Source of the DNA: Bradyrhizobium yuanmingense
Lineage (GTDB): Bacteria > Pseudomonadota > Alphaproteobacteria > Rhizobiales > Xanthobacteraceae
Direction of reading: 5' to 3'
Length of the DNA: 64,000 nucleotides
Assembly: GCF_029167105.1 (NCBI RefSeq)
Contig: NZ_JARFML010000017.1
Location: 62,001 to 126,000, forward strand
The translations under genes and the position numbers were made by a program. The notes below the pieces were generated by a model that searched no databases, was not told the DNA's origin, and was given only the letters and a program-made list of their open reading frames with translations. This document shows positions 8,581-17,217 of this stretch, in pieces. Position 1 is the first letter of the stretch. Every line of letters starts with the position of its first letter.

Positions 8581-9642
8581 TCACGTCGTCCGAAACTGCA
8601 GCACGCCGTTCTGCATCTCGGGCGTGAGGCGGCCCTCGACGATCATGTAGTTGACGTGGGCGACGAGCTCGCCGGCGGCAAAGCCCATCTGGTGCTCGTC
8701 CAGCACGTGCTTGTTGAATACGACGGGCACCAGGGCGCGCGAGGTTTGCGGCACCTCGCGGCAGGCTTCCGCGATCAATCGGCAGCGCTCTTCATGGTGA
8801 TCGGCGAGCTGCTTGATGCGGGTTTTCAATCCGTAGAACGGCACACCATGGCCAGGCAGCACCAGCACGTCATAGGGCAGCGTCGTCGTGAGGCTGGCGA
8901 GCGAGGCCAGATATTCGCCGAGCGAATTCTGGTCGGGCTCGACCGCCCAGACGCTGACATTCGGCGAGATCTTGCTCAGCACCTGGTCGGCGGAGAGGAA
9001 CAGTTTGTCGTCGGCACAATACAGCATCACCTGGTCGAGGGCGTGGCCGCCGCCGGTGATGACCTTGAAGCGGCGCGTGCCGATCACGACGTCGTCGCCA
9101 TGCGAGATGCGGCGATAGGACGGCGGCAGCACCGAGACGCGCTTCAGATAGTCCTGGCCGCGACCGAGCAGCTTTTCGGTGAGCGACTCGTCCATGCCAT
9201 GGCGGCGGAAGAACAGCCGCTGCGCCTCGCGCCGCTCCTCGGTGCCGCGGTTCTGGTGATAGACCGATTGCAGATATTCGACCTGCGACATCACCAGCGG
9301 GCAGCCGAACCGTTCGACGATCCAACCGGCGAGACCGACATGATCCGGGTGGGAGTGCGTGACGATCAGGCGCGTGATGTTGATGCCTTTCAGCGGCCCG
9401 TCGAACAGCTTCGTCCAGGCCTCGATCGTCTCCTCGTTGCCGAAGCCGGCATCGATCATCGCATAGCCGTCGCCATCGGCGAGCAGGTAGATGTTCACGT
9501 GGTTGAGGCGGAACGGCAGCTTCAGCCGCGCCCACAACACGCCGGGCCGCACCTCGACCACCTGTTCGGGGCCGGGATGCTGTTCCCAGGGGTAGCGCAG
9601 GGCCTCGGCCGAGGACTGCGGGGTGTCGGTTTTCGAGCTCAT
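8581..9642 (-). CDS. Metallo-beta-lactamase-fold hydrolase
   Basis: The 353-residue protein has the MBL metal-binding signature THSHPDHVG, later ligands in GGGHALDQ and in the PGHG loop, and a C-terminal helical region of about 100 residues as in LACTB2/glyoxalase II-like hydrolases. It is predicted cytoplasmic. The family includes thioester hydrolases and nucleases; the substrate cannot be assigned. It lies tail-to-tail with aroQ, 38 bases apart. Confidence 0.85.
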   Translation of the reverse strand: MSSKTDTPQSSAEALRYPWEQHPGPEQVVEVRPGVLWARLKLPFRLNHVNIYLLADGDGYAMIDAGFGNEETIEAWTKLFDGPLKGINITRLIVTHSHPDHVGLAGWIVERFGCPLVMSQVEYLQSVYHQNRGTEERREAQRLFFRRHGMDESLTEKLLGRGQDYLKRVSVLPPSYRRISHGDDVVIGTRRFKVITGGGHALDQVMLYCADDKLFLSADQVLSKISPNVSVWAVEPDQNSLGEYLASLASLTTTLPYDVLVLPGHGVPFYGLKTRIKQLADHHEERCRLIAEACREVPQTSRALVPVVFNKHVLDEHQMGFAAGELVAHVNYMIVEGRLTPEMQNGVLQFRTT

Positions 9643-9733
9643 GCCATCGGCTTAAACCCAGTGCGCGCAGGGCGCCAGCCGAAAAAGGATGCTGGGCGGC
9701 GACCGCATGGCGGTCATACCGAGGCAGTTTTCC

Positions 9734-9816
9734 GTAACCCGGATGGAGCGGAGCGCAATTCGGGACTTCCGTGCTTCCGGCACGTCCCCGGATTACGCTC
9801 CGCTCCATCCAGGCTA
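9734..9816. repeat. Palindromic intergenic repeat
   Basis: GGATGGAGCGGAGCG (9741-9755) is the exact reverse complement of CGCTCCGCTCCATCC (9796-9810), and similarity extends outward (GTAACCCGG versus CCAGGCTAC). The element fills most of the gap between two leftward genes. Repeats of this sequence are widespread between Bradyrhizobium genes; one may help end the upstream chemotaxis transcript. Confidence 0.75.
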
Positions 9817-9829
9817 CAGGACAGGGCCC

Positions 9830-11974
9830 TTACGCCGCCCGCATGTCGTTGAGGAAGGCGTCGATCTCCCCGCGCAGCATATCGGCCTCGCGCCGCAGTG
9901 CGTCCGAGGCGCCCAGCACCTCAGTGGCCGCAGCGCCGGCTTCGGCGGACGCGGTGGAGACGCCGACGATGTTGCTGGAGACCTCGCTGGTGCCGCCGGC
10001 GGCATGCTGGATGTTGCGGGCGATTTCGCGCGTCGCGGCGCCCTGCTCCTCGACCGCAGCTGCGATCGTCGTGGTGACGTCGTTGATCTCGCCGATGATC
10101 CGGCCGATGCCCTGGATAGCGCCGACCGCGGAGGTCGTGACTGACTGCATGCTGGCGATCTGGGTGCGGATCTCGTCGGTCGCCTTGGCGGTCTGGCTGG
10201 CTAGGCTCTTCACCTCGGAGGCAACCACCGCGAAGCCGCGGCCGGCCTCGCCTGCGCGCGCCGCCTCGATGGTGGCGTTGAGCGCGAGCAGATTGGTCTG
10301 CGAGGCGATGGTCTGGATCAGGTCGACGACGACGCTGATGCGGCTCGCGCTGTCGGCAAGGCTCTGCACCGTGGCGTCGGTCGCTCCCGCTTCGTCGACC
10401 GCCTTCTTGGCGATCTCGGCGGAGGTCACGACCTGGCGGCTGATCTCCTGGATCGAGGAGGACAGCTGCTCGGTGCCGGCCGAGACGGTCTGCACGTTGA
10501 CCGACGTCTCCTCCGCGGCGGAGGCGACCGCGTTGACCAGCGCGTTGGACTGGTCGGCGGTGTTCGACATGCTCTGCGCGGTCGATTGCATCGAATTGGC
10601 TGATTGCGCCAGATTGTCGAGCGCGGAGCGCACCGTGCTTTCGAACTGGGCGATCTTCGCCTCCATGCGCGCGGCCCGCTCGGCCTTGGCGATACGGTCC
10701 TTGTCCTGCTCGCTCGTCAGCGCGCGGGTCTCGATCATGCTCTCCCGGAACACCTGCAGCGTGTTCGCCATGACGGAGATTTCGTCATTGTGGTTCTTCG
10801 AGCGGTAGATCTCGGTTTCGAGATCCCCGTTCGCGAGCAGCTGCATCGACTGCTGCAAGGCGCCGATCCGGCGCAGGATGTTGCGGCCGACATAGAGCCA
10901 GACGAACAGAGCCGAGCCAACCAGCATCAGCGCGCCCAGCGCCAGCATGACCGACGTCGCGAGTGAAATCTCCTGCCGCGCCTGGAGGGTCGAGGCGTTG
11001 GTCTCCTTCTGCACGCCGTCGACGAGCTGCTGCACGCTGATGCCGAGGCCGACATTGAGCTTGCGCGTCTCGTCCAGGATGGTCTGGCCGTAGTCGATGG
11101 CGTCGAGCTCCTTCTCGCGCAGATTGAACACCCCGGTCTTGCCGGTGCCGAGCGCGAGCAGCTTTTCCGCGGCCTCGCGCAGCATCTTGTTGCCCTGATT
11201 GTCCGGCAACAGATCGAGGTTCGACCGCAGGCGTCCCTGCGCCGTCTTGAATTCCTTCTGGATGTCGTCGAGCTTGTCATTGGTGCTCGCCGAAAGCGCC
11301 GCGCTCATGTTGGCGGCCGCGAGATTGCCGCTGGCGACGACGTTGCCGAGCTGACCGACGGTCTGCGCGGCGTCGGTCGCATCCGCGGCGGACAGGTCGG
11401 CTGAACCGAGAATGGCGTTGACGCGGGTCTGCGCGTCCAGCATCGCCGGGCTCGCTGCGCCGACGAACGCGCCCTGCGCGGTGCGAAGCGCGTCATATTG
11501 CTTCTCGTGCAGGGCCGCGATGTCGAGCCGTTCGCGGGCGGCCTTCGTCAGGCTCTGAGCCGCCTCGTTGATGCTCTTCATCGTATCGCTGAGCCCCGAG
11601 ACGACGCTCTTGTCGCCACCGAGTTCGATGATCTCGTTGAGCTTCTGCTGCGTCTGCTCCTGCAATTCCCTGAGCTTCTTGGTACGGTCGTTCAGGGCGT
11701 CGTCGCTCTGCGCCGCAAGCAGGGCCGGTCCCTGCGCCGCGAGGCTCGCACTCAGCGCCGACAATTGCAGGCTGGCGGAAAGGCGCGGAATGTCCCGTCC
11801 GCTCAGTTCAGTCATGCGTCCGCCGAGATTCTGCAGCGCAAGGCCGGCGCCGGCCGCGATCACGAGGCCCATGCCCGCGATCAAGATGAAGGCCGCGAAC
11901 AGGCTGCCGCGCACGCCCCATTTCGGCATTTTGAAACGCGGCTTGAAACGGCCGAGACTGAAACGGATCGCCAT
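9830..11974 (-). CDS. Methyl-accepting chemotaxis protein
   Basis: The 714-residue receptor has a cytoplasmic basic N-terminus, TM1 at about 24-48, a roughly 290-residue periplasmic ligand-binding region predicted to be helical, TM2 at about 340-362, a HAMP domain to about 420, and a long signalling coiled coil with the conserved tip NLLALNATIEAARAGEAGRG. It would sense a periplasmic ligand and control CheA. No che genes are nearby, so it is an orphan receptor feeding an unlinked array. The C-terminus has no CheR-docking pentapeptide; it ends near DMRAA. The ligand is unknown. Confidence 0.93.
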   Translation of the reverse strand: MAIRFSLGRFKPRFKMPKWGVRGSLFAAFILIAGMGLVIAAGAGLALQNLGGRMTELSGRDIPRLSASLQLSALSASLAAQGPALLAAQSDDALNDRTKKLRELQEQTQQKLNEIIELGGDKSVVSGLSDTMKSINEAAQSLTKAARERLDIAALHEKQYDALRTAQGAFVGAASPAMLDAQTRVNAILGSADLSAADATDAAQTVGQLGNVVASGNLAAANMSAALSASTNDKLDDIQKEFKTAQGRLRSNLDLLPDNQGNKMLREAAEKLLALGTGKTGVFNLREKELDAIDYGQTILDETRKLNVGLGISVQQLVDGVQKETNASTLQARQEISLATSVMLALGALMLVGSALFVWLYVGRNILRRIGALQQSMQLLANGDLETEIYRSKNHNDEISVMANTLQVFRESMIETRALTSEQDKDRIAKAERAARMEAKIAQFESTVRSALDNLAQSANSMQSTAQSMSNTADQSNALVNAVASAAEETSVNVQTVSAGTEQLSSSIQEISRQVVTSAEIAKKAVDEAGATDATVQSLADSASRISVVVDLIQTIASQTNLLALNATIEAARAGEAGRGFAVVASEVKSLASQTAKATDEIRTQIASMQSVTTSAVGAIQGIGRIIGEINDVTTTIAAAVEEQGAATREIARNIQHAAGGTSEVSSNIVGVSTASAEAGAAATEVLGASDALRREADMLRGEIDAFLNDMRAA

Positions 11975-12077
11975 CGAAATTCCCCCACGCCCTTGCTTAT
12001 GTTTTGTGGCGGGGAGTATCGGCCAGGGCGGTTAAAAAATCGCAATTGCTGCAATCGGTTGCATGCGTTCCGCAGAG

Positions 12078-12113
12078 CGAAAAAAGAGGGGCCGGCAGTG
12101 TCGCCGGCCCCTC
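12078..12113 (-). terminator. Rho-independent terminator of the outer-membrane protein gene
   Basis: GAGGGGCCGGC (12086-12096) pairs perfectly with GCCGGCCCCTC (12103-12113) around a 6-base loop. On the minus strand the stem is followed by CTTTTTTCGC, a classical T run. It lies 25 bases beyond the stop codon of the gene at 12138-12863. Confidence 0.92.
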
Positions 12114-12137
12114 ATCACGATAATGTTTGCTAACCGA

Positions 12138-12863
12138 TCAGTAGCGCGCCATGGCCGGGCTCGCCCAGTTGAAGCGGTAGTTGACGCCCGCCTTGAAGGT
12201 ATGGTCGTCGGTGGTGAAGGCGCCGGTGCCCGCGAGCGGACCGGCGGTGAAGCTCGCGTCGCCGAAATTGTAATACTGGTACTCGGCCTTGGCCGACCAA
12301 TTCGGGGCGAACATGTATTCGAGGCCGGCGCCGACGGTGTAGCCGTTGCGATGATCGCCGGTGATGACGAAGGCGGTCGGCACGCCGCCGACGGTGACCT
12401 TCTCGTTGTTGTCCGAATAGGCGTAGCCGCCCTTCACATAGACCAGGCCGGGACCCCAGGTGTAGCCGACGCGGCCGGTGATCGAGCCGAGGCCACGTTG
12501 GTCGTTGGTGTAGGCGATGCCGCCCGGGAACACCGCGCCGACGCTGCCGGAGAGCCAGGAATACTGGCCTTCGACGCCGACCACGAAGTTCGGGTTGAAC
12601 TGCCAGTCCGCACCGACCTGCACGCCGCCGAGGAAGCGGCCGTTGCCGTTGTTGCCGGTGGAGAGGCCGTTGAAATTGTTGTCGCTGGAGAACGCGCCGC
12701 CGACATGGGCGCCGAGATAGAAGCCCGTCCAATTGTAGATCGGCGCGGCGTAGGCCGGCGCAGGCGTCTTGTAATAATTGCGGTTGCCGAGATCGGCACC
12801 GACGGCCGGCGCAGCCGCGCCCACCACGAGCAGCGCCACGGTCGCAAACAGAATCTTCTTCAT
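12138..12863 (-). CDS. Outer-membrane beta-barrel protein (Omp25/31, OMP_b-brl type)
   Basis: The 241-residue protein starts MKKILFATVALL with a Sec signal cleaved near AVGA-D at about residue 23. The mature part has alternating aromatic/glycine strands such as YNWTGFYLGAHVGGAFS and YTWGPGLVYVKGGYAYS, and ends with a strand closing the barrel, typical of the eight-stranded Omp25/RopB-like group of rhizobia. The last residue is Tyr rather than the usual Phe. The start at 12863 is chosen because it gives a proper signal peptide; the open frame continues 18 codons upstream without one. A strong terminator follows, so it is monocistronic. Confidence 0.9.
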   Translation of the reverse strand: MKKILFATVALLVVGAAAPAVGADLGNRNYYKTPAPAYAAPIYNWTGFYLGAHVGGAFSSDNNFNGLSTGNNGNGRFLGGVQVGADWQFNPNFVVGVEGQYSWLSGSVGAVFPGGIAYTNDQRGLGSITGRVGYTWGPGLVYVKGGYAYSDNNEKVTVGGVPTAFVITGDHRNGYTVGAGLEYMFAPNWSAKAEYQYYNFGDASFTAGPLAGTGAFTTDDHTFKAGVNYRFNWASPAMARY

Positions 12864-13087
12864 CGTCTTGAACTCCAACACGTAAGGTCCCCGGCAGGCG
12901 CGTTTTCTGCGCCGCATTGGTTTTGCAGATAGCTCGCTTTTGACGAAAATGCTGTCACATCCGTGGCACAGCGACGGCTAACGTAACTTGTTGGGCCGTA
13001 AATGATTTTCGTGCTTAATGGCAACTTAAGAAGTGGTGAAGGAAGGCTAAACGGCGCACTCTGTCGGTAACTTGCGCGCGCCTTGCG

Positions 13088-13408
13088 TTAACCAAGACGC
13101 CGCCGTGCCTCGTCGCGCATCTGCGCGCGAAAGGCGGCGCGCTTTGCCGGCCTGTCTTCCTCACGCACGTCGTGTCGATCGAAGATGTCGAACTTCTCCA
13201 GGATCGGATAGCGCTCGCTCGCCATCGCGAGCACGCGCAGTATCCTGGTCGCCTCCGGCGTCGGGCCGCTGACCTCCCAGCGCCGGATGGTGTCGGCGCC
13301 GCCTCTCTCCGGCAATCCGCAAAGCTTGGCCATGTCGGCCGCGCTGAGCTTGCGCTCGAGGGCATCGGAGAGGTCGTTGCGAAGCTGCTTCAGTTCGGCG
13401 CCGGTCAT
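13088..13408 (-). CDS. XRE-type helix-turn-helix protein
   Basis: The 106-residue product from the ATG at 13408 (MTGAELKQLRNDL) contains a helix-turn-helix with LSAADMAKLCGLPERGGADTIRRWE, the usual Cro/C1-type spacing with an RRWE recognition helix end, followed by SGPTPEATRIL. The C-terminal half is charged and has no recognised domain. The ATG is chosen because it sits just before the HTH; the open frame extends 34 codons further without conservation signs. It is divergent from a small secreted protein gene. Target genes are unknown; autoregulation is plausible. Confidence 0.75.
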   Translation of the reverse strand: MTGAELKQLRNDLSDALERKLSAADMAKLCGLPERGGADTIRRWEVSGPTPEATRILRVLAMASERYPILEKFDIFDRHDVREEDRPAKRAAFRAQMRDEARRRLG

Positions 13409-13598
13409 GCTTGCGTCCAGGGAAGTCACTGAAAGCAATGCACTAGCGCTGATTCGGGTCCATCCGAAGACGGTGTGGGTCCGCCGCGCTCCCGGCACCT
13501 TCGTCCGCACACGGAGTTATGAAGGGAGAACCCATGGAAATTTGCCGATGCATGAACACTTGGCATATCGGGGCGCGCAGCGTGCGAAAGGATCATCC

Positions 13599-13883
13599 AT
13601 GAAAACCATCAGACTTGCCATCGCCGCGCTCGTCAGCACGGGACTGCTTGCCGCACCGTTCGCAGCTGAGGCGAAAAAGGTCCGGTCGAGCCGGCAATAC
13701 AGCACTGGTGTGGTGGCGCCGACCTATAGCGGTGCCGGCGCGCCCGCAGCACAGCCGAGGGCGTCCTATGGGGCATCCGGACAGACGGTCGGCACTGTCA
13801 CCGCGCCGTCGATCGGATCATACAATTGGCCTTCGGTCGGCGTGACCAACTCGGCTCCCACCTGGAGCAACACCACGAGATAG
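13599..13883 (+). CDS. Small secreted protein, unknown function
   Basis: This 94-residue product has a clear Sec signal (MKTIRLAIAALVSTGLLAAPFAAEA), with the cleavage site before KKV, and a mature part rich in Ser, Ala, Tyr, Pro and Thr with no cysteine. It looks unstructured. AAAGGATC precedes the ATG at a good distance. I recognise no domain. It is tail-to-tail with the AEC permease gene, 32 bases apart. Confidence 0.7.
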   Translation: MKTIRLAIAALVSTGLLAAPFAAEAKKVRSSRQYSTGVVAPTYSGAGAPAAQPRASYGASGQTVGTVTAPSIGSYNWPSVGVTNSAPTWSNTTR

Positions 13884-13915
13884 AGGGCTCCGGCAAGGTG
13901 GAGGCCACTGGCGGA

Positions 13916-14857
13916 TCAACGCATGCCGCTCGCCGATCCCGGGAGCAGATAAAGCGCGATGAGCAATGTCGCGACCGACAGCATCGTCGTGATCGAGACC
14001 GTGGCCGCAACCAGCTTCTCCTCGACCTTGTGTTCATGTGCGAGGACGTAGACGGTTTTCGCCGTCGGCACGGCCGCGCAGATGACCGCCGCAACCGTGT
14101 AGCGAGGGGTGAGGCCGATCACGACGCAAAGTCCGTAGACGATGAGCGGCATGACCACGAGTTTCACCGCCGCGAGTGCAAACGACGCTTTCAGGTTGGA
14201 CCGGAGGCCCTCGACGGACAGGCCGAGCCCGATGGCAAACAGCGCGCTTGGCGTCAGCGCGTCGGCGATCATGTTGAGATAGGCCGCGACCGGTGGCGGA
14301 ACCGGCAGTCCCGTAACCGCCCACGCGAGGCCGACGAATGTCGACAGCACCATCGGATTGAGAAGGATCTGCTTTGCCAATCCCGCAGAGTGTGCGGAGG
14401 CCCCGCGTGCATCGCGCTTTTCCAGCAGAATCACCGTGATCGGAAACATCACCGCGGCCACGAACACCGTCGCGACAGCTGCGGGTAGGACGGCGGGTTG
14501 GCCGTAGATCGCATGCAGGATCGGCAGCGCGACGAACCCGGTGTTGGTCATCGCCGCCGCCATCCCGTGAATGGTGCTGCTGGCGAGGTCGTGTTTGCCG
14601 CCTGCGCGGACCGGCACGAACACGAGCGCGAAGCAGATCAGCGAGCCGCCGCCGAAGGCGAGCAGAAAGCGCCATTCCAGGAGATTGCGCGCCGGCTCCT
14701 GGGCGATCGTGACGATCAACAGCGCCGGCATCGCCACGTTGTAGGCGAAATGCACCAGGGCATCGGCCAGCCCGCGCGAGAGATAGCCGAACTCGCCGGC
14801 GAGCCAGCCGGTGACGATGATCGCGAATACGGGAAGAACGAGGCTGGCGACCTCCAT
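13916..14857 (-). CDS. AEC-family (auxin efflux carrier-like) permease
   Basis: The 313-residue integral membrane protein begins MEVASLVLPVFAIIVTGWLAGE and shows about ten hydrophobic segments in two five-helix halves, the AEC/PIN-like layout. Relatives export or take up malate, malonate or other organic acids; the substrate here is not evident. GGGGAAG lies upstream of the ATG at 14857, which also starts right before TM1, so this is preferred to an upstream in-frame ATG. There are no neighbouring metabolic genes to hint at a substrate. Confidence 0.85.
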   Translation of the reverse strand: MEVASLVLPVFAIIVTGWLAGEFGYLSRGLADALVHFAYNVAMPALLIVTIAQEPARNLLEWRFLLAFGGGSLICFALVFVPVRAGGKHDLASSTIHGMAAAMTNTGFVALPILHAIYGQPAVLPAAVATVFVAAVMFPITVILLEKRDARGASAHSAGLAKQILLNPMVLSTFVGLAWAVTGLPVPPPVAAYLNMIADALTPSALFAIGLGLSVEGLRSNLKASFALAAVKLVVMPLIVYGLCVVIGLTPRYTVAAVICAAVPTAKTVYVLAHEHKVEEKLVAATVSITTMLSVATLLIALYLLPGSASGMR

Positions 14858-14962
14858 CCGGCTTCCCCTCATTTTTCGAACAGGGAGGGTAGACCGGCAA
14901 TGGACTGGCGTCACTGCGTGATTTGTGGGCCGCCTTAATTTGTCGGAGGAGAATCCGCCCCG

Positions 14963-15172
14963 CTAGATTCCCCGGCGCCCCTGGTCTCCGATCACGCAGC
15001 GCCAGGCCGCCAGGCGCTCGGCCGGATGCTGGTTCATCCATTCGGCAAGCTGCGGCGCGCCCATCAGGCAGGCCTGCACCGAGATTTGCGCAAAGTCCGA
15101 CGTGGTGACGATCTGCTCGTGACAATTGGAGGGAGAGGCGAGGCTGCAAAGCACGGCGATGATCTTGATCAC
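14963..15172 (-). CDS. Small cysteine-containing protein, unknown function
   Basis: The 69-residue product starts with GTG (MIKIIAVLCSLASPSNC). It has four cysteines and the stretch EQIVTTSDFAQISVQACLMGAP, which looks like a compact disulfide-rich domain. The short N-terminal hydrophobic stretch could be a weak export signal. The GTG overlaps the TGA stop of the upstream 58-residue gene by four bases (GTGA), implying translational coupling. I know no function. Confidence 0.7.
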   Translation of the reverse strand: MIKIIAVLCSLASPSNCHEQIVTTSDFAQISVQACLMGAPQLAEWMNQHPAERLAAWRCVIGDQGRRGI

Positions 15173-15345
15173 GATACGTTACCTCCGTCGCGGCCGATGA
15201 ACGGGCGACCGATCGCCGGCTTTCCCTGGCCCTCGTCCGTCGGATCGACCGGCGGGAAGATGCTGTCGTAGATCGCCCGCGCTTCCTGGATGAGACGCGT
15301 TCGCTCGCGCTCGGACTTCGAGACAAATCGAATAACTTCGCCCAT
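15169..15345 (-). CDS. 58-residue conserved-looking protein, unknown function
   Basis: From the ATG at 15345 the frame reads MGEVIRFVSKSERERTRLIQ, then EARAIYDSIFPPVDPTDE, to a TGA at 15169. It is soluble and charged, with an N-terminal helix rich in Arg and Glu. Normal coding appearance, the coupled GTGA junction with the next small gene and codon usage like the neighbours support it as real. I recognise no domain; a partner role with the overlapping cysteine-rich protein is inference. Confidence 0.65.
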   Translation of the reverse strand: MGEVIRFVSKSERERTRLIQEARAIYDSIFPPVDPTDEGQGKPAIGRPFIGRDGGNVS

Positions 15346-15595
15346 GTTGGCTCCGAATATCAGTGTGAGTCCGTCATGAGATGACGTTGATCATTTCATC
15401 TGAAGCTATGGTGCCGTCTTCGACCTTGGAAGCGGCGGGTCGGTCACGACCGGATAAAAAGCGCGTGACCGCTCGCTGCCGCCAGCAAGGAAGGTCACAC
15501 GAAGCAATGCTGCTGGATCGAATATGTTTCGCTCCTTGCAGCGTGCAAGTTTTTGGAACCATCTCGAAAGTTGGCGAATTTGCCCGGCCGGCCCC

Positions 15596-17215
15596 TCAGG
15601 CCGCCGGCGCGTGCTCCTTCCGTCCGGGCACGGCTGCGAGCAATTCGCGCGTATAGGCGTGCTCGGGCGCGGCGAACAGTTGCGCCGTCGGCTTCAGCTC
15701 GACGATGGCGCCGCGCTGCATCACCGCGATGCGGTCGCAGATCTGGGCCGCGACGCGCAGATCGTGGGTGATGAACAGCATCGACAGGCCGAGGCGCACC
15801 TTGAGATCTTCCAGCAGCTTCAGCACCTGCGCCTGCACCGAGACGTCGAGCGCGGAAACGGCCTCATCCGCGACGATGATCTCCGGCTCAAGCGCGAGCG
15901 CACGGGCGATGCCGATGCGCTGGCGCTGGCCGCCGGAGAATTCGTGCGGATAGCGCTCGAGCGCGCCGGCGTCCAGCCCGACCATCTTGAGGAGATCGCG
16001 CGCGCGGTCGAACGCCACCTTCGGATCGGTCCCGGCTGCGATCGGCCCGTCCGCGATGATGTGGCCGATCTTGCGGCGAGGATTGAGCGAGGCGAACGGA
16101 TCCTGGAAGATCATCTGGATGCGATGGCGCTCGCCGCGCAGCGCCTTGCCGGAAAGCGAGGTCAGGTCGGTCTCGCCGATCCGCACCGTGCCGCGGTCGG
16201 CTTCGATCAGCCGCATCACCAGGCGCGCCACCGACGACTTGCCCGAGCCGGATTCACCGACGAGGCCGAGCGTCTCGCCCTTGAGGATGTTGAAATTGAC
16301 CGCGCGCGCCGCATCGACGCGGCGGGCCTGGCGGAACCAGCCGCCCGACGTGACGTAGGTCTTGTCCAGCCCGATCACCTCGACGGCCTTGGCCCGATCG
16401 TCCATTGGCTCTCGCGGCGGCGGATCCATCGAGGGCACGGCGGCAAGCAATGCCTTGGTGTAGTCGTGCTGCGGCTCGTTGAAGATGGCCGTGGCGGGGC
16501 CTTCCTCGACGACCTTGCCGTGGCGGAGCACCACGACCTGGTCGGCGATGTCGGCGACCACGCCGAAATCATGCGTGATGAACATCACCGCCATGTTGCG
16601 GCTCTGCTGGAGGTTGCGGATCAGCTTCAGGATCTGGGCCTGCGTGGTGACGTCGAGCGCGGTGGTCGGCTCGTCCGCGACCAGCACCGCCGGCTCGAGC
16701 GCGAGCGCCATCGCGATCATGGCGCGCTGACGCTGGCCGCCGGAGAGCTGGTGCGGATAGGCGCGCACGATGCGCTCAGGGTCGGGCAGGCCGACCTCGC
16801 TTGCCAGCGCCAGCGCCTTGGCCCGCCGCTCCTTCGGCGTGAACAGGCCGTGCGCCTCGAACATCTCCGCCATCTGGTCGCCGATCCGCATCAACGGATT
16901 GAGCGCGGTCATCGGCTCCTGGAAGATCATCGCCAGCCGACGGCCGCGCAGATCGCGCCAGCCGTCGTCAGCGAGCTTGAGCAGGTCCCGGCCCTCGAAC
17001 TGGATTTCACCGGAGGTGACCGACACCGTATCCGGCAAAAGCCCCATCAGCGCATGCGCGCACATCGACTTGCCGGAGCCGGACTCGCCGACGACGCAGA
17101 CGATCTTGCCGGGCTGCAGATCGAGCGAGACGCCGTCGACCGCGAAGGGGCGCTCCGCGCCCTTGGGCAGCGCGATCCGCAAGTTCCTGATGGAGACGGC
17201 GGGCGGGGCGGTCAT
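15596..17215 (-). CDS. Fused dipeptide/oligopeptide ABC transporter ATP-binding protein (two NBDs)
   Basis: The 539-residue protein holds two complete ABC ATPase domains in tandem, equivalent to DppD and DppF joined. Each has a Walker A (GESGSGKS), a signature motif (LSGGQRQR in the first, FSGGQRQR in the second), a Walker B and a switch His (FITHD). It would power the two permeases encoded just upstream. The ATG at 17215 is 3 bases from the stop of the second permease gene, showing an operon. The substrate is probably a peptide or similar solute. Confidence 0.95.
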   Translation of the reverse strand: MTAPPAVSIRNLRIALPKGAERPFAVDGVSLDLQPGKIVCVVGESGSGKSMCAHALMGLLPDTVSVTSGEIQFEGRDLLKLADDGWRDLRGRRLAMIFQEPMTALNPLMRIGDQMAEMFEAHGLFTPKERRAKALALASEVGLPDPERIVRAYPHQLSGGQRQRAMIAMALALEPAVLVADEPTTALDVTTQAQILKLIRNLQQSRNMAVMFITHDFGVVADIADQVVVLRHGKVVEEGPATAIFNEPQHDYTKALLAAVPSMDPPPREPMDDRAKAVEVIGLDKTYVTSGGWFRQARRVDAARAVNFNILKGETLGLVGESGSGKSSVARLVMRLIEADRGTVRIGETDLTSLSGKALRGERHRIQMIFQDPFASLNPRRKIGHIIADGPIAAGTDPKVAFDRARDLLKMVGLDAGALERYPHEFSGGQRQRIGIARALALEPEIIVADEAVSALDVSVQAQVLKLLEDLKVRLGLSMLFITHDLRVAAQICDRIAVMQRGAIVELKPTAQLFAAPEHAYTRELLAAVPGRKEHAPAA

Positions 17216-17217
17216 CG

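Noticed and set aside
9734..9816. Dyad as a specific regulator operator
   Set aside because: Its sequence is a dispersed Bradyrhizobium-type intergenic repeat, so a site-specific operator is unlikely.
13287..13598. N-terminal extension of the small secreted protein
   Set aside because: The extension lies over the divergent XRE gene and promoter, and the signal peptide begins only at 13599.
15374..15656. Small open frames on both strands between the 58-codon gene and the ABC gene
   Set aside because: No ribosome site, no recognisable composition, and one runs into the ABC gene; I cannot support either as coding.
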